This document shows, piece after piece, positions 1 through 11,048 of a stretch of 64,000 nt of DNA. The position numbers and the translations under genes are program-made. This DNA is from an uncultured Alphaproteobacteria bacterium (lineage in GTDB: Bacteria > Pseudomonadota > Alphaproteobacteria > Methylaequorales > Methylaequoraceae): contig CACHGK010000002.1 in the NCBI GenBank assembly GCA_902579395.1, positions 83,378-147,377 of the forward strand, given 5' to 3'. Position 1 is the first letter of the stretch, and each line of letters opens with the position of its first letter. Under the pieces are notes generated by a model. It ran no database searches and was not told where the DNA came from. It was given only the letters and a program-made list of their open reading frames with translations.

Positions 1-68
1 TAAAAACTAAAAACATGAGACCAGATTTATACGAAGATTATGTAAAAAAAAATAAGGAGGGGAAATGA
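1..68 (+). CDS. trmD: tRNA (guanine-N1)-methyltransferase TrmD, 3' end only
   Basis: Only the last 21 or so codons are in the window. They are read in the frame that ends with TGA at 66-68. The visible residues include [17 protein letters not shown], which matches the Arg-Pro-Asp-Leu motif near the C-terminus of TrmD, the enzyme that methylates G37 of tRNA. The stop overlaps the rplS start as ATGA, the usual trmD-rplS coupling in proteobacteria. The identification rests on this short motif and on position, so it is good but not certain. Confidence 0.72.
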   Translation, partial: KTKNMRPDLYEDYVKKNKEGK

Positions 69-577
69 ATACACTTGAAAAATTTGAAAAAGATCAACTT
101 AAGGAACTACACTCAGATAAGAAACTTCCAAAATTTAGTTCTGGAGATACAGTCAAAGTTCACTTAAAGGTTAAAGAAGGTGAGAAAGAAAGAATACAAA
201 TCTTTGAAGGTGTTTGCATTGCCAAAAAAAATGCTGGTATTAACTCATCCTTTACTGTTAGAAAAATTTCATACGGCGAAGGAATAGAAAGAGTTCTTCC
301 TCTTTTTTCTCCTCAAATAAATAAAATTGAAGTCGTGAAATCAGGTGCTGTAAGAAGATCAAAACTTTATTATCTTAGAGAAAGGAGTGGAAAATCAGCA
401 AGAATTGCAGAAAAAACACAAACCAACCAACCCAACGATCTGAAAAAATCGGAAAGCATCGATTTAAAAGAAAATAAAAAAACAACATCTATCTCTGAAA
501 ATAAAACTGAGAGTGATTTAGTTAAAACTAAAACTAAAGAAGAAAAAGTCGAAGACATTGTTGAAGAAAAAAAATAA
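65..577 (+). CDS. rplS: 50S ribosomal protein L19 with long charged C-terminal tail
   Basis: This protein is part of the large ribosomal subunit at the interface with the 30S subunit. Residues 1 to about 115 are the full L19 fold, with the motifs [16 protein letters not shown] and the basic stretch [20 protein letters not shown]19 is normally 115-130 residues. Here the protein has 170 because of a Lys/Glu/Ser/Thr-rich, probably disordered tail of about 50 residues. The start ATG overlaps the trmD stop and has a strong GGAGGGG ribosome binding site just upstream at 56-62. It is followed by leuC after 37 bases. Confidence 0.97.
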   Translation: MNTLEKFEKDQLKELHSDKKLPKFSSGDTVKVHLKVKEGEKERIQIFEGVCIAKKNAGINSSFTVRKISYGEGIERVLPLFSPQINKIEVVKSGAVRRSKLYYLRERSGKSARIAEKTQTNQPNDLKKSESIDLKENKKTTSISENKTESDLVKTKTKEEKVEDIVEEKK

Positions 578-614
578 TACTTTTTAGATTTTTGATAGGT
601 TATATATTTAAAAT

Positions 615-2009
615 ATGAAACCTCAAACTTTATTTGATAAAATTTGGAATACTCATTTAGTCGAAAAGCAAGAAGACGGTACTTGTTTGATTTATATCGA
701 CAGACACCTTGTTCATGAGGTAACTAGCCCACAGGCATTTGAAGGTCTAAGAAATAATGGAAGAAAAGTAAGAAAACCAGAATATACCTTTGCTGTTGCA
801 GATCATAATGTCCCAACCAGTGACAGATCAAATGGGATAGAAAATTTAGAAAGCAGAATTCAGGTTGAGACATTAGAAAAAAATTGTGAAGAATTTAAAG
901 TAAATATTTTTCCACTTCTTGATAAAAGACAAGGTATTGTTCATATTGTAGGTCCAGAACAAGGAATTACACAACCAGGGATGACAATAGTCTGTGGAGA
1001 CAGTCATACAGCTACTCACGGAGCTTTTGGAGCTCTAGCGTTTGGAATTGGAACAAGTGAAGTTGAACATGTTCTTGCTACACAAACACTTATTCAAAGC
1101 CCAGCCAAAAATATGAGGATAAGTATTGATGGTAAAGTAAACCAAGGAGTTACTTCCAAAGATATAATATTAGAAATTATTGGAAAAATTGGAACTGCTG
1201 GTGGGACAGGGTATGTAATAGAATACTCAGGAGAGGCTATTACAAAGCTATCTATGGAAGGAAGGATGACTATATGTAATATGAGTATTGAGGGAGGAGC
1301 AAGAGCTGGTCTTATAGCTCCTGACGAAAAAACATTCGAATATGTTAAGGGAAGACCGTTCGCGCCCAAAGGAAAAGATTGGGAAAAAGCCATTGATTAT
1401 TGGAAAACATTACCGTCTGATATAGATGCAAAATATGATAAAGAAGTGGTTATAAAAGCCAGCTCTATTATGCCTCAAGTGACTTGGGGAACTAGCCCTC
1501 AGGACGTCGCTCCAATCGATGGATATATTCCTGATCCTGAAGAAATTGAAGACATAAATAGGAAAAATGCTATGATTAGATCCCTTGAATATATGGGATT
1601 AAAACCTCGACAAAAGATTAAGGATATAAAAATAGACAGAGTTTTTATTGGTTCTTGCACTAATGGAAGAATTGAAGATCTCAGAGAGGTTGCAAAAGTT
1701 GTAAAAGGGAAAAAAGTTTCAGTCAATTCTATGATAGTACCCGGATCAGGCTTGGTTAAACTTCAAGCAGAAAAAGAGGGTTTGGATAAAATATTGATTA
1801 GCGCTGGTTTTGATTGGAGAGAGCCAGGATGTTCTATGTGTCTTGCCATGAATCCTGATCAACTTAAACCTAAAGAAAGGTGTGCATCAACTTCGAATAG
1901 GAATTTTGAAGGCAGACAAGGAAGAGAAGGTAGAACTCACTTAGTGAGTCCAGCTGTAGCAGCAGCAACTGCAATTAAAGGAAAACTGAGTTTAGTAGAA
2001 GATATTTAA
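615..2009 (+). CDS. leuC: 3-isopropylmalate dehydratase large subunit
   Basis: LeuC and LeuD together isomerise 2-isopropylmalate to 3-isopropylmalate in cytoplasmic leucine synthesis. The protein is full length (464 residues, family about 465-470). The 4Fe-4S ligands are visible as the Cys in [13 protein letters not shown] and the CxxC in [11 protein letters not shown]. Other aconitase-family motifs are [19 protein letters not shown] and VDNH-like VADHNVPT. The stop codon is directly followed by the leuD ATG, so the two subunits are translationally coupled. Confidence 0.98.
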   Translation: MKPQTLFDKIWNTHLVEKQEDGTCLIYIDRHLVHEVTSPQAFEGLRNNGRKVRKPEYTFAVADHNVPTSDRSNGIENLESRIQVETLEKNCEEFKVNIFPLLDKRQGIVHIVGPEQGITQPGMTIVCGDSHTATHGAFGALAFGIGTSEVEHVLATQTLIQSPAKNMRISIDGKVNQGVTSKDIILEIIGKIGTAGGTGYVIEYSGEAITKLSMEGRMTICNMSIEGGARAGLIAPDEKTFEYVKGRPFAPKGKDWEKAIDYWKTLPSDIDAKYDKEVVIKASSIMPQVTWGTSPQDVAPIDGYIPDPEEIEDINRKNAMIRSLEYMGLKPRQKIKDIKIDRVFIGSCTNGRIEDLREVAKVVKGKKVSVNSMIVPGSGLVKLQAEKEGLDKILISAGFDWREPGCSMCLAMNPDQLKPKERCASTSNRNFEGRQGREGRTHLVSPAVAAATAIKGKLSLVEDI

Positions 2010-2615
2010 ATGGAAAGATTTCAGAAAATTAGAGGAATTGCAGCACCTTTGCCTATGATTAACATAGACACTGATATGATCATCCCAAAACAATTTTTAA
2101 AAACAATTAAAAGATCGGGGTTGGGTAAAAATTTATTTTACGAATTGCGCTATGATGTTAATGGGAATGTCAAAAATGATTTTATTCTAAACTGGGATTT
2201 TTACAAGAAATCTATTATTCTAATAACTGGTGAAAATTTTGGTTGTGGAAGTAGTAGAGAACATGCCCCTTGGTCACTACTAGATTTTGGTTTTAGGTGC
2301 ATTATAGCACCAAGTTTTGCAGATATTTTTTTTAATAACTGTTTTAAAAATGGTATACTTCCTGTAAAATTAAAGAGTTTTGAAGTGGAGCATCTTCAAA
2401 AAGATGCAGAAGAAAAAAGACTAATTGAAGTTGATCTGGAGAATCAATTAATATCCAGTGATGGAGGAAAAAAGTTCAGATTCGAGGTTGATAAATTTAG
2501 AAAAAAATGCCTTCTCGAAGGCCTAGACGACATAGCGCTGACTTTAAAAAAATCTAAAATAATAGACGAATATGAATCAAAGGTCAGTAAAACAAAATCA
2601 TGGTCAACCTTATAA
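2010..2615 (+). CDS. leuD: 3-isopropylmalate dehydratase small subunit
   Basis: This is the swivelling small subunit of isopropylmalate isomerase. The 201 residues are the usual length. Family motifs are NIDTDMIIPKQFLKTI near the N-terminus, FGCGSSREHAPWSLLDFGF in the middle, and FNNCFKNGILP. The start ATG follows the leuC stop with no gap. leuB lies 29 bases downstream, so the three leucine genes form one transcription unit. Confidence 0.98.
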   Translation: MERFQKIRGIAAPLPMINIDTDMIIPKQFLKTIKRSGLGKNLFYELRYDVNGNVKNDFILNWDFYKKSIILITGENFGCGSSREHAPWSLLDFGFRCIIAPSFADIFFNNCFKNGILPVKLKSFEVEHLQKDAEEKRLIEVDLENQLISSDGGKKFRFEVDKFRKKCLLEGLDDIALTLKKSKIIDEYESKVSKTKSWSTL

Positions 2616-2644
2616 TTTCTAAATAATATACCCTTAGATTAAGT

Positions 2645-3742
2645 ATGGAAAAAACTTATAACATCGCTTTATTGCCTGGGGACGGAATTGGTAAAGAAAT
2701 TTCTATTCAAGCAAAAAGAATTATTAATTTTTTATCAAAAAAGAATCAATTACACGTCAATTTAAGTGATGAGTTAGTAGGTGGTGCATCTATAGACGAA
2801 TTTGGCACCCCACTATCTGAAGAAACATTAAATAGAATTAAGAAATCAGATGCTATAATTTTAGGTGCTGTTGGTGGACCAAAGTGGGAAAAACTAGATT
2901 TTAAAATAAGACCAGAAAGAGGTCTTCTAAGAATAAGAAAAGAGCTTGATTTATTTGCTAATTTTAGACCAGCTCTTGTTTTCGATCCTTTAATAGATTC
3001 TTCAAGTTTAAAACCTGAAATAATAAAAGGTTTAGATATATTAATTATAAGAGAATTAACAGGTGGAATATATTTTGGTGAACCAAGAGGAATAGAAAAA
3101 ATAGATGGAAAAAATTTTAAAGGTTTTAATACTCTATCATATACAAGTAAAGAAATTGAGAGAATAGCTGAGGTAGCCTTCAAAACCGCTATGATAAGAT
3201 CAAAAAAATTATGTTCTGTTGATAAAGCAAACGTACTAGAATCTACCGAACTTTGGAGAAACGTAATTATTGATGTTTCAAAAAGATATCCGGATGTTGA
3301 GCTAACTCATATGTATGTAGACAATGCTGCAATGCAATTAGTGAGAAATCCTAAGCAATTTGATGTTATTGTTACAACTAATATGTTTGGGGATATTCTC
3401 TCAGATTGTGCATCAATGTTAACAGGCTCATTAGGAATGCTTCCTTCCGCTTCAATTGGGGTTATGGCTAATGGAGAAAAAAAAGCAATGTATGAGCCAG
3501 TTCATGGATCTGCTCCTGATATTGCTGGAATGGGCATTGCAAATCCATTAGCAATGATTTTGAGTGTTGGTATGATGTTCAAATATTCATTTGAAAACGA
3601 ACTGCTTTCAAACAAAATCATAAAAGCTGTGAAATCAGTTCTTGAAAAAGGCTTCAGAACCAGAGATATTTTAACTAGTGGAAATAAAGAGATTTCAACA
3701 AGTGAAATGGGGGACAAAATTTTAGAGGAATTAGAAAAATGA
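2645..3742 (+). CDS. leuB: 3-isopropylmalate dehydrogenase
   Basis: LeuB oxidises and decarboxylates 3-isopropylmalate with NAD+ to give 2-oxoisocaproate. At 365 residues it is full length. It opens with [11 protein letters not shown]. The substrate-binding region [16 protein letters not shown] distinguishes IPMDH from isocitrate dehydrogenase. The metal and substrate region includes [20 protein letters not shown] and [18 protein letters not shown]. It overlaps asd by four bases (ATGA), which indicates coupling. Confidence 0.98.
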   Translation: MEKTYNIALLPGDGIGKEISIQAKRIINFLSKKNQLHVNLSDELVGGASIDEFGTPLSEETLNRIKKSDAIILGAVGGPKWEKLDFKIRPERGLLRIRKELDLFANFRPALVFDPLIDSSSLKPEIIKGLDILIIRELTGGIYFGEPRGIEKIDGKNFKGFNTLSYTSKEIERIAEVAFKTAMIRSKKLCSVDKANVLESTELWRNVIIDVSKRYPDVELTHMYVDNAAMQLVRNPKQFDVIVTTNMFGDILSDCASMLTGSLGMLPSASIGVMANGEKKAMYEPVHGSAPDIAGMGIANPLAMILSVGMMFKYSFENELLSNKIIKAVKSVLEKGFRTRDILTSGNKEISTSEMGDKILEELEK

Positions 3743-4746
3743 AAAAATATAACGTGGCTGTTGTTGGGGCAACTGGAAATGTTGGCAGAGAAATTCTAAA
3801 TATAGTTGATGAAAGAAAATTTCCAGTTAAAAAATTATTTGCTGTTGCCTCTTCAAAGTCTGAAGGTACTAAGATTTCTTATGGAAATGATAAAGAAATT
3901 GAAGTGCAATCACTAGATAAATTTAAATTTGAAGGTATTGATTTTGTTTTATCATCACCAGGTTCAAAAATTTCAGCAAAATTTGTTCCAAATGCAATTA
4001 AGGAAGGTGCAATTGTAATAGACAATACCTCTCATTTTCGAATGAAAAAAGATGTTCCACTAATAGTCCCAGAGGTAAATCCTGAAGAAATCAAAAATAT
4101 AAAAAAAAAAATTATTTCAAATCCAAATTGTTCAACTATCCAGATGGTTGTTGCATTAAAACCAATAAATGATTTATTTAAAATCAAAAAAATTATTGTT
4201 TCTACATATCAATCGACTTCAGGAGCAGGTAAATCAGCAATGGATGAACTTTTTCACCAAACCTTAGATGTTTATAAAAATAAAAATTTAATCCCAAAAA
4301 AATTTACAAAAAAAATTGCTTTTAACTTGATCCCACACATCGATGACTTCATGCCTGATGGAAATACCAAAGAAGAAAATAAAATGATTCAAGAAACTCA
4401 AAAGATATTTAATTCAAAAATAAAAATATTTTCAACATGTGTGAGAGTTCCAGTTTTTGTTGGTCACGGCGAGGCAATTTTTGTTGAAACAGAAAAAATA
4501 ATAGATTTAGAAAAACTCACTGATAAAATTAAAAATACAAAGGGACTGTCTTTAGTAGACAAGAGAATAGACGGTGGTTACGTAACACCAGATGAATCAG
4601 CAGGAGAAGACGATGTATTTATCAGTAGGACAAGATTAGGTTTTGATAAAAAATCTATAGGACTTTGGGTAGTGGCAGATAATCTTAGAAAAGGGGCAGC
4701 ACTTAATACCGTTCAAATTGCCGAATTAATTATAAAAAAAAAGTAA
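3739..4746 (+). CDS. asd: Aspartate-semialdehyde dehydrogenase
   Basis: Asd reduces aspartyl phosphate to aspartate semialdehyde, the branch point to lysine, diaminopimelate, threonine and methionine. The N-terminus [15 protein letters not shown] is the NADP-binding loop. The catalytic Cys lies in [11 protein letters not shown] and the active-site His in [12 protein letters not shown]. The 335 residues match the family. Its start overlaps the leuB stop. The leuB-asd order is common in Alphaproteobacteria, and lysA and metX in this window use its product. Confidence 0.97.
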   Translation: MKKYNVAVVGATGNVGREILNIVDERKFPVKKLFAVASSKSEGTKISYGNDKEIEVQSLDKFKFEGIDFVLSSPGSKISAKFVPNAIKEGAIVIDNTSHFRMKKDVPLIVPEVNPEEIKNIKKKIISNPNCSTIQMVVALKPINDLFKIKKIIVSTYQSTSGAGKSAMDELFHQTLDVYKNKNLIPKKFTKKIAFNLIPHIDDFMPDGNTKEENKMIQETQKIFNSKIKIFSTCVRVPVFVGHGEAIFVETEKIIDLEKLTDKIKNTKGLSLVDKRIDGGYVTPDESAGEDDVFISRTRLGFDKKSIGLWVVADNLRKGAALNTVQIAELIIKKK

Positions 4747-4747
4747 A

Positions 4748-5791
4748 ATGAAAAATTTTAAAAGTAGATATTTTGAAGACTATAATATTGATGAGGAAAT
4801 ATCCCATAGTGTTCCCAGAACAATCACTCAGGGAGATGTTGCTATATATCTCGCAACAACCGGTAGTAGATTTCCTTTAAATTATTCTGAAAAATTTGCA
4901 TTAGATCTAGGATTTAAGAATTCTCCCATAGATGATATACTTTTATTTCATTTGGTTTTTGGAAGAACAGTTCCTGATCTTTCATTAAATGCAATTGCTA
5001 ACCTAGGTTACGCAGGTGTAACTTTTCATGAGAATTGCTTTATTGGCGATACTATCACCGCAAGTTCAAAAGTAATTGGATTAAAAGAAAATTCTAATGG
5101 AAAGACTGGAACTGTTTACGTAAAATCTATTGGAAGAAATCAAAAAGGAGATATTATTTTAACTTACTATAGATGGTTAATGATGCGAAAAAAAAAAGAA
5201 GGTATGATTAGTTCTTTTAAAAACTTTATACCTGAGCTCCCAAGTAGAGTCGAAAAATCTGATTTTATCCTTCCAAAGAAAATTAACTTTGAAAATTGGT
5301 CATCGGTGATTTCTGGTAGCACATCGTATTTCGATGATTATAATGAAGGTGAAGAAATCCATCATTTAGACGGACAAACTATTGAAGAGGCCGAGCACCA
5401 AATTGCAACTAGATTATATCAAAATAATGCTAGAGTGCATTTTAACCAACATATCGAAAAAGATGGTAGGTTTGGGAAAAGAATTATCTACGGAGGTTAT
5501 ATAATATCATTAGCAAGAGCTATCAGTTGTAATGGTTTTGCTAATACTTTTAAAATTGCTGCGATTCATTCAGGAAAACACTCATCACCTACCTTTTCGG
5601 GTGATACCATTTACGCTTGGTCAAAAATACTAAAAAAAGAAGAGATTAGTAATTCAATTGGTTCACTAATGGTTAGAACCTTGGCATCAAAAAATAATTC
5701 TGAAATGAGTTTTCCTGAAGAAAAAACTCTTCCAGAAAATATTGTATTAGATCTAGAATATTCTGTATTAATTCCTACTGGAAAAAAATGA
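4748..5791 (+). CDS. mch: Mesaconyl-CoA hydratase (double MaoC/hot-dog protein)
   Basis: The protein probably hydrates mesaconyl-C1-CoA to beta-methylmalyl-CoA in the ethylmalonyl-CoA pathway. The 347 residues contain two hot-dog (MaoC-like) halves, about 1-155 and 170-347. The N-terminal half strongly resembles my memory of the Rhodobacter Mch family, with the motifs FHLVFGRTVPDLSLNAIANL and VIGLKENSNGKTGTVYV. It starts one base after asd and overlaps sdhC by four bases. The position ahead of succinate dehydrogenase suits a pathway that ends in succinyl-CoA. A generic MaoC dehydratase is the less likely alternative. Confidence 0.9.
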   Translation: MKNFKSRYFEDYNIDEEISHSVPRTITQGDVAIYLATTGSRFPLNYSEKFALDLGFKNSPIDDILLFHLVFGRTVPDLSLNAIANLGYAGVTFHENCFIGDTITASSKVIGLKENSNGKTGTVYVKSIGRNQKGDIILTYYRWLMMRKKKEGMISSFKNFIPELPSRVEKSDFILPKKINFENWSSVISGSTSYFDDYNEGEEIHHLDGQTIEEAEHQIATRLYQNNARVHFNQHIEKDGRFGKRIIYGGYIISLARAISCNGFANTFKIAAIHSGKHSSPTFSGDTIYAWSKILKKEEISNSIGSLMVRTLASKNNSEMSFPEEKTLPENIVLDLEYSVLIPTGKK

Positions 5792-6174
5792 AAAAACAAG
5801 ATCTCCCACTCTCACCGCATCTTCAAATTTACAAGCCGCAAATAACCTCAATTTTATCAATTTCTCACAGAATAACAGGTTTTTCCTTAAATCTTTCAAT
5901 TGTAATTATGGTTTACGGACTTTTTTCGTTGTCACTGGGGGAAAAATATTTTAATTTCTTTTTAGTTTTTGTTAATTCGATACCCATTAAAGTTATTTTA
6001 TTTTTAACAATTTTGGGATTTCTATATCATTTACTCAACGGAATCAGGCACATTTTGTGGGACTTCGGATTCTTTTTAGAGAATAAGTCATCAGCTGCAT
6101 TAGGATACATTATAATTATATCCTCAATTTCGTTGAGTGTTGTTTCATCTATTTTACTTGGTTTGTTCTTATGA
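5788..6174 (+). CDS. sdhC: Succinate dehydrogenase cytochrome b556 subunit
   Basis: SdhC is a membrane anchor of complex II, carrying haem b and part of the quinone site. The N-terminal signature RPLSPH appears here as DLPLSPHLQIYKPQITSILS, followed by the SdhC motif SISHRITG. Three transmembrane segments are visible in the 128 residues. The haem-ligand His is likely in LLNGIRHILWDFG. It overlaps mch upstream (ATGA) and sdhD downstream (ATGA), so the genes are tightly coupled. Confidence 0.96.
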   Translation: MKKQDLPLSPHLQIYKPQITSILSISHRITGFSLNLSIVIMVYGLFSLSLGEKYFNFFLVFVNSIPIKVILFLTILGFLYHLLNGIRHILWDFGFFLENKSSAALGYIIIISSISLSVVSSILLGLFL

Positions 6175-6506
6175 AATTCAATTATACAACTAAATGGATC
6201 TTTCAAAAAATTTCTGCAGTTATTTTTTTGTTAGCGTTGATTTATAGCATATACTCAATTCATGATTTGGATTTATATGATTACAATTCGATTTCATTGT
6301 GGTTTAAGAGTCATTTAAACGCAATTTCAATTTTGATTCTTTTCATCTCAATTTTTTTTCATTCTAATATTGGAATTAGTTCCATAATAGACGATTATTT
6401 TCATAATGAATTTTTAAGAAAAAAAATTTTAATTTTTAAAAACTTTTTCTTTGTCATTCTTTTTTTTATAACAATATTTAGTGTAGTGAATTTAGCTATA
6501 AAATGA
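6171..6506 (+). CDS. sdhD: Succinate dehydrogenase membrane anchor subunit
   Basis: This is the second membrane anchor of complex II. The sequence is poorly conserved, but length (111 residues), three hydrophobic segments and position between sdhC and sdhA define it. The candidate haem ligand is the His in [17 protein letters not shown], a pattern typical of SdhD. Four-base overlaps with sdhC and sdhA are visible. Confidence 0.93.
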   Translation: MKFNYTTKWIFQKISAVIFLLALIYSIYSIHDLDLYDYNSISLWFKSHLNAISILILFISIFFHSNIGISSIIDDYFHNEFLRKKILIFKNFFFVILFFITIFSVVNLAIK

Positions 6507-8284
6507 GTAAATTTGAGAAAATAGAATTTGATGTCGTTGTTGTAGGTGCTGGCGGATCAGGATTAAGAGCTGTAATGGGATGCGCCTCAGCAGGTCTAAA
6601 AACAGCATGTGTTTCCAAAGTTTTTCCTACAAGAAGCCACACAGTAGCTGCTCAAGGAGGAATAAGTGCAGCTTTGGGTAATATGGGAGAAGACGATTGG
6701 AAATGGCACATGTATGATACAGTTAAGGGTTCAGATTGGTTGGGAGATCAAGACGCAATTGCTTTCATGTGCAAAGAGGCACCAGATGCTGTGATTGAGC
6801 TGGAACATTTTGGTGTCCCATTTTCAAGAACCGAAAAAGGGAAGATATATCAAAGACCATTTGGTGGAATGACCACACATTTTGGAGAAGGTATTGCTCA
6901 AAGAACATGCGCAGCTGCTGATAGAACTGGTCATGCAATGCTTCATACCTTGTATCAACAATCTCTTTCCAATGAGGCTAAGTTTTTCATTGAATATTTT
7001 GCAATAGATTTAGTTATGAACGAGAAAAATGAATGTTGCGGTGTTCTTACATTTAGTCTTCATGATGGAAAGTTTTACTTTTTCTCGGCTAAAATGGTAA
7101 TATTGGCTACCGGTGGTTACGGTAGAGCTTATTTTTCCTGTACTTCGGCACATACATGTACAGGTGATGGTGGAGGAATGATTGTTAGAGCCGGTCTTCC
7201 ACTGCAAGATATGGAGTTCACTCAGTTTCATCCTACTGGTATATATGGTGTGGGAGTTTTGATAACTGAGGGAGCAAGAGGTGAAGGAGGATATTTGACT
7301 AATTCAGAGGGTGAAAGATTCATGGAAAGATATGCTCCAAATGCTAAAGACCTTGCTAGCAGAGATGTTGTTTCAAGGTCCATGACAACTGAAATAATGG
7401 AAGGTAGAGGTTGCGGTCCAAGAAAAGATCACATCCACTTAAATCTTCATCATCTAGATACAAAAGTTCTTCAAGAAAAACTTCCAGGAATCACAGAGTC
7501 TGCAAAAATTTTTGCAGGTGTTGATGTTAAGAAAAACCCAATCCCAGTTCAACCTACAGTACACTATAATATGGGAGGTATACCAACAAATATTCATGGA
7601 GAGGTCCTTAATTTAGACTCTAAAGGTAGAGATAAAGTTGTTACTGGCCTTATGTCAATTGGTGAAGCCGCCTGTGTATCAGTTCATGGCGCCAATAGAT
7701 TAGGATCTAACTCTCTCCTAGATTTAGTCGTTTTCGGTAAGTCTGCAGCAAAAAGATGTTCTCAAATCCTTGACACTAAAAAGGCAAATCCCAAAATATC
7801 TAATAATTTTATTGATAAACTGATTCTTAATTTTCATAAAATAAAAGGCTCAAATGGTGATAAAAGTGTTTCCAGCATAAGGTTGGAAATGCAACACACT
7901 ATGCAAAATTTTTGTCCAGTATATAGGTCTGAGGAAAAAATGATTGAGGGTAAAAAGAAGCTTTTATCCCTAATGGACGATTTCAATAACATTAAAATAC
8001 ACGACAAAAGTTTAATTTGGAATACTGAAGTCATAGAAGCTTTAGAGTTGAAAAATCTTCTGTCACAGTGCATAGTGAGCATTGAAAGTGCATTGAATAG
8101 AAAAGAAAGTAGAGGGGCGCATTCTAGAATAGATTATTCAGAAAGGAATGATCAGAAATGGTTGAAACACTCTATGATCTGGGTTGATGAAAAAGGTTTA
8201 ACAAAAACAAAATATAGAGATGTAAATCTCAAAACTAATACAAAAGAAATAAAAACCATTGAACCAAAAGCAAGAGTTTACTAA
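6503..8284 (+). CDS. sdhA: Succinate dehydrogenase flavoprotein subunit
   Basis: SdhA oxidises succinate to fumarate with covalently bound FAD at the cytoplasmic face of the membrane. The 593 residues are full length. The FAD-binding N-terminus is [17 protein letters not shown]. The FAD-linked His lies in [17 protein letters not shown]. Substrate-site motifs include [20 protein letters not shown] and [19 protein letters not shown]. It overlaps sdhD and is followed by sdhB after nine bases. Confidence 0.99.
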   Translation: MSKFEKIEFDVVVVGAGGSGLRAVMGCASAGLKTACVSKVFPTRSHTVAAQGGISAALGNMGEDDWKWHMYDTVKGSDWLGDQDAIAFMCKEAPDAVIELEHFGVPFSRTEKGKIYQRPFGGMTTHFGEGIAQRTCAAADRTGHAMLHTLYQQSLSNEAKFFIEYFAIDLVMNEKNECCGVLTFSLHDGKFYFFSAKMVILATGGYGRAYFSCTSAHTCTGDGGGMIVRAGLPLQDMEFTQFHPTGIYGVGVLITEGARGEGGYLTNSEGERFMERYAPNAKDLASRDVVSRSMTTEIMEGRGCGPRKDHIHLNLHHLDTKVLQEKLPGITESAKIFAGVDVKKNPIPVQPTVHYNMGGIPTNIHGEVLNLDSKGRDKVVTGLMSIGEAACVSVHGANRLGSNSLLDLVVFGKSAAKRCSQILDTKKANPKISNNFIDKLILNFHKIKGSNGDKSVSSIRLEMQHTMQNFCPVYRSEEKMIEGKKKLLSLMDDFNNIKIHDKSLIWNTEVIEALELKNLLSQCIVSIESALNRKESRGAHSRIDYSERNDQKWLKHSMIWVDEKGLTKTKYRDVNLKTNTKEIKTIEPKARVY

Positions 8285-8293
8285 TTTATACCT

Positions 8294-9052
8294 ATGGTAC
8301 AGTTAACACTTCCAAAACATTCACAGATCTCAAAAGGCAAAACATTTGGAGAAGATGGTGATAATAAAATTGCATTCAACGTTTACAGATGGAATAGAGA
8401 GTCGAAAGAGAACCCTAGAATTGATAAATTCTTCATCGATAAGTCAAAGCTCGGTCCAATGGTGCTAGATGCATTAATGTTTATAAAAAATCAAATTGAT
8501 CCTTCATTAACATTCAGAAGGTCCTGCAGAGAGGGAATTTGTGGATCTTGCTCAATGAATGTTAACGGAACTAATACGCTTGCCTGCTTAAAACCAATTA
8601 TTGGGAAAGAAATAAATATATACCCTCTGCCACATATGAGGGTGCTTAAAGATCTTATTCCAGACTTATCAGACTTTTATGAGCAATATAAGTCAATTAA
8701 ACCCTGGATTAAGAACGGATCAAAACCCAAAAAAGAAAATATTCAATCACCTGAAGATCGAAAAAAGTTGGATGGACTCTACGAATGCGTTCTGTGTGCA
8801 TGTTGTTCTACGTCTTGTCCTAGTTATTGGTGGAATGGAGATAAGTTCTTAGGACCAGCAATACTTTTACAGGCTTATAGATTTATTGTTGACAGCAGAG
8901 ATAAAAATAAAAAAGAAAGATTAGAGCAGTTAAAAGATAAGTTTAAGCTCTACAGATGTCATACTATAATGAATTGCACAAAAACATGTCCGAAGAATCT
9001 AAATCCTGCAAAAGCTATATCTGAAATTAAGAAGTTACAAGTTTCCTCATAA
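8294..9052 (+). CDS. sdhB: Succinate dehydrogenase iron-sulfur subunit
   Basis: SdhB passes electrons from FAD to ubiquinone through three Fe-S clusters. All ligand sets are visible: the 2Fe-2S ligands in [15 protein letters not shown], the 4Fe-4S ligands in [16 protein letters not shown], and the 3Fe-4S ligands in [17 protein letters not shown]. The 252 residues match the family. It is the last sdh gene, and zapE follows after two bases. Confidence 0.99.
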   Translation: MVQLTLPKHSQISKGKTFGEDGDNKIAFNVYRWNRESKENPRIDKFFIDKSKLGPMVLDALMFIKNQIDPSLTFRRSCREGICGSCSMNVNGTNTLACLKPIIGKEINIYPLPHMRVLKDLIPDLSDFYEQYKSIKPWIKNGSKPKKENIQSPEDRKKLDGLYECVLCACCSTSCPSYWWNGDKFLGPAILLQAYRFIVDSRDKNKKERLEQLKDKFKLYRCHTIMNCTKTCPKNLNPAKAISEIKKLQVSS

Positions 9053-9054
9053 TT

Positions 9055-10077
9055 TTGAAAAATCTAAAATTTAAAACACTCTCCTACATTAAAAATTATA
9101 ATCATGTAACTCCCAACACTTTTCAAGTTAATGCAGCAACTGAAATAGAGGAAACATTAATTAACAACCAAAAATTAAATATTTTTAAAAACTCAAAATT
9201 CAATAAAAAAGGGATCTACATTCATGGATCAGTTGGTGTCGGTAAATCAGTCTTACTTTGTGCTTTAAATAAAGTATTTCCAAACTCTAAATTAATACAC
9301 TTTAATGATTTAATATTTAAACTTCAGTCAAAAAATAGATCTTCCTCTCACCACATTGAAATCTTAAAAAAAAAAAAATTACTTTTAATTGACGAATTTT
9401 TTATAAATAATCTTACAATTTATATTCTTTTTAAGAATTTTTTAGAATATTTCGAAAATTTAAAAGTAACTATTATTATGAGTGGTAACAATAAATTATC
9501 AAAAATTTATAATGATCCAGTTAACCCTAAATTATGTAAAGAAATTAATGATAAATTGAGAAGTTTTTTTTCTATTATTCAAATAAAATCTAAGGTTGAT
9601 TATAGAGAAAAATATAAGATTAATCAGGATTTTTTTTTTATTAGACAACGCAAGAATAACCCTCAAAGCAAACTTATTAAAAATCTCTGCTCTGCATCAA
9701 AACCTGCTGAACAATTTTTTCATAGAGAAGGAAATAGCTTCAAATTAGAAAAAATTTACGGGAATATAATTGATCTTAATTTTAAGGATTTCTTTTCCAA
9801 AAACTTTGCATTTCAAGACTATGAAATCATTGCAAAAAATATAAGAATTTTTGTTATTAGAGATATTGTTAAAATGAATGAAAATTCGAAAAACTTATTA
9901 TCAAGGTTTATTTCTTTTATAGATGTATTATATGAGAATAAAAATATACTTTCTATTTCAACAAATGTAGAATTAATTGAATTGTATTCTGGAAAAACAA
10001 ATGCTAATGAATTTAAGAGAACAATATCTAGACTAAAAGAAATGGGTTCGAGTGATTACATTAATAAATATCTTTAG
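9055..10077 (+). CDS. zapE: ZapE/AFG1-like ATPase
   Basis: This AFG1-family P-loop ATPase acts in cell division or membrane-protein quality control in bacteria. Walker A is visible as IHGSVGVGKSVLL near residue 60, and Walker B as LLLIDEFFINN where the family usually has DEFHV. The 340 residues are slightly short for the family. The start is a TTG two bases after the sdhB stop, and I see no earlier ATG. A zapE gene between the sdh and mdh-sucCD blocks is normal in Alphaproteobacteria and supports the call. Confidence 0.88.
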   Translation: MKNLKFKTLSYIKNYNHVTPNTFQVNAATEIEETLINNQKLNIFKNSKFNKKGIYIHGSVGVGKSVLLCALNKVFPNSKLIHFNDLIFKLQSKNRSSSHHIEILKKKKLLLIDEFFINNLTIYILFKNFLEYFENLKVTIIMSGNNKLSKIYNDPVNPKLCKEINDKLRSFFSIIQIKSKVDYREKYKINQDFFFIRQRKNNPQSKLIKNLCSASKPAEQFFHREGNSFKLEKIYGNIIDLNFKDFFSKNFAFQDYEIIAKNIRIFVIRDIVKMNENSKNLLSRFISFIDVLYENKNILSISTNVELIELYSGKTNANEFKRTISRLKEMGSSDYINKYL

Positions 10078-10094
10078 AAATTAAAAAAGAATCA

Positions 10095-11039
10095 ATGAAA
10101 TCCTTACATCAAAATTTTAAAAATATTGAAGAAGAGATAATTTTTTTGAAGAAAAAAAGGAAAGCGATTATCTTATCTCACTTCTATCAAGATGAAGATA
10201 TTCAAGATATAGCTGACTTTATTGGTGACTCACTTGATCTATCAAAGAAAGCGCAAAACACTAACGCTGATGTAATTGTTTTCTGTGGTGTTAGGTTTAT
10301 GGCTGAAGTTGCAAAGATACTTAGTCCAAATAAAAAAGTTATTATACCTGACATAAGAGCTGGATGTTCACTAGAGGAATCGTGCAAAGTCGAGGATTTC
10401 AAAAAATTTAAGTTTGAAAACCCTCATCATATTGTACTATCCTATATAAATTGTTCTGCTGAAATAAAGGCAGAGTCTGATATAATTGTTACTTCTTCAA
10501 ATGCAGCCAAAATTATAAATAGTCTTCCAAAGGACCAAAAGATTATTTTTGCTCCAGATAAACATTTGGGAGGTTATTTAAATAGAATAACAGGAAGAAA
10601 AATGAAGTTATGGAATGGTACATGCATTGTACATGAGACATTTTCAGAAAGAGAACTTGTTAAAAAAAAAGTTAGACTTGCAAACAGTAAAATAATTGCT
10701 CATCCTGAATGTCCAGAAAATATTTTGAAGCATGCCGATTTTATAGGTTCCACATCAGCTCTTTTAAAGTTCATTTCTTCGGACAATTCAAAACAGTTTA
10801 TTGTCGCAACAGAACCTCACATCATTCATCAGATGAAAAAAAACGAGCCATCGAAAGAATTTATTATTGCTCCTGGTAATGATGGAGATTGTTCATGTTC
10901 AAATTGTCCTTACATGGAACTCAATACACTTGAAAAACTAAGAAATTGCCTTTTAAACCTTTCCCCAGAAATTTCGATTAATAACGAACTGATTTTAAAA
11001 GCCAAGAAACCCTTAAATTTCATGTTAAAATTAAGCTAA
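10095..11039 (+). CDS. nadA: Quinolinate synthase A
   Basis: NadA condenses iminoaspartate with dihydroxyacetone phosphate to quinolinate, using a 4Fe-4S cluster. The three cluster Cys are in VFCGVRFMAEVAKI, AHPECPENIL and the C-terminal GDCSCSNCPYM. Another family motif is ILSHFYQDEDIQDIADFIGD. The 314 residues are typical. nadC follows after nine bases. nadB is not in the window. Confidence 0.97.
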   Translation: MKSLHQNFKNIEEEIIFLKKKRKAIILSHFYQDEDIQDIADFIGDSLDLSKKAQNTNADVIVFCGVRFMAEVAKILSPNKKVIIPDIRAGCSLEESCKVEDFKKFKFENPHHIVLSYINCSAEIKAESDIIVTSSNAAKIINSLPKDQKIIFAPDKHLGGYLNRITGRKMKLWNGTCIVHETFSERELVKKKVRLANSKIIAHPECPENILKHADFIGSTSALLKFISSDNSKQFIVATEPHIIHQMKKNEPSKEFIIAPGNDGDCSCSNCPYMELNTLEKLRNCLLNLSPEISINNELILKAKKPLNFMLKLS

Positions 11040-11048
11040 AAAAAATTA

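Noticed and set aside
2746-3183. 145-codon open frame on the minus strand inside leuB
   Set aside because: It lies wholly within a clear leuB and has no recognisable motif or ribosome binding site.
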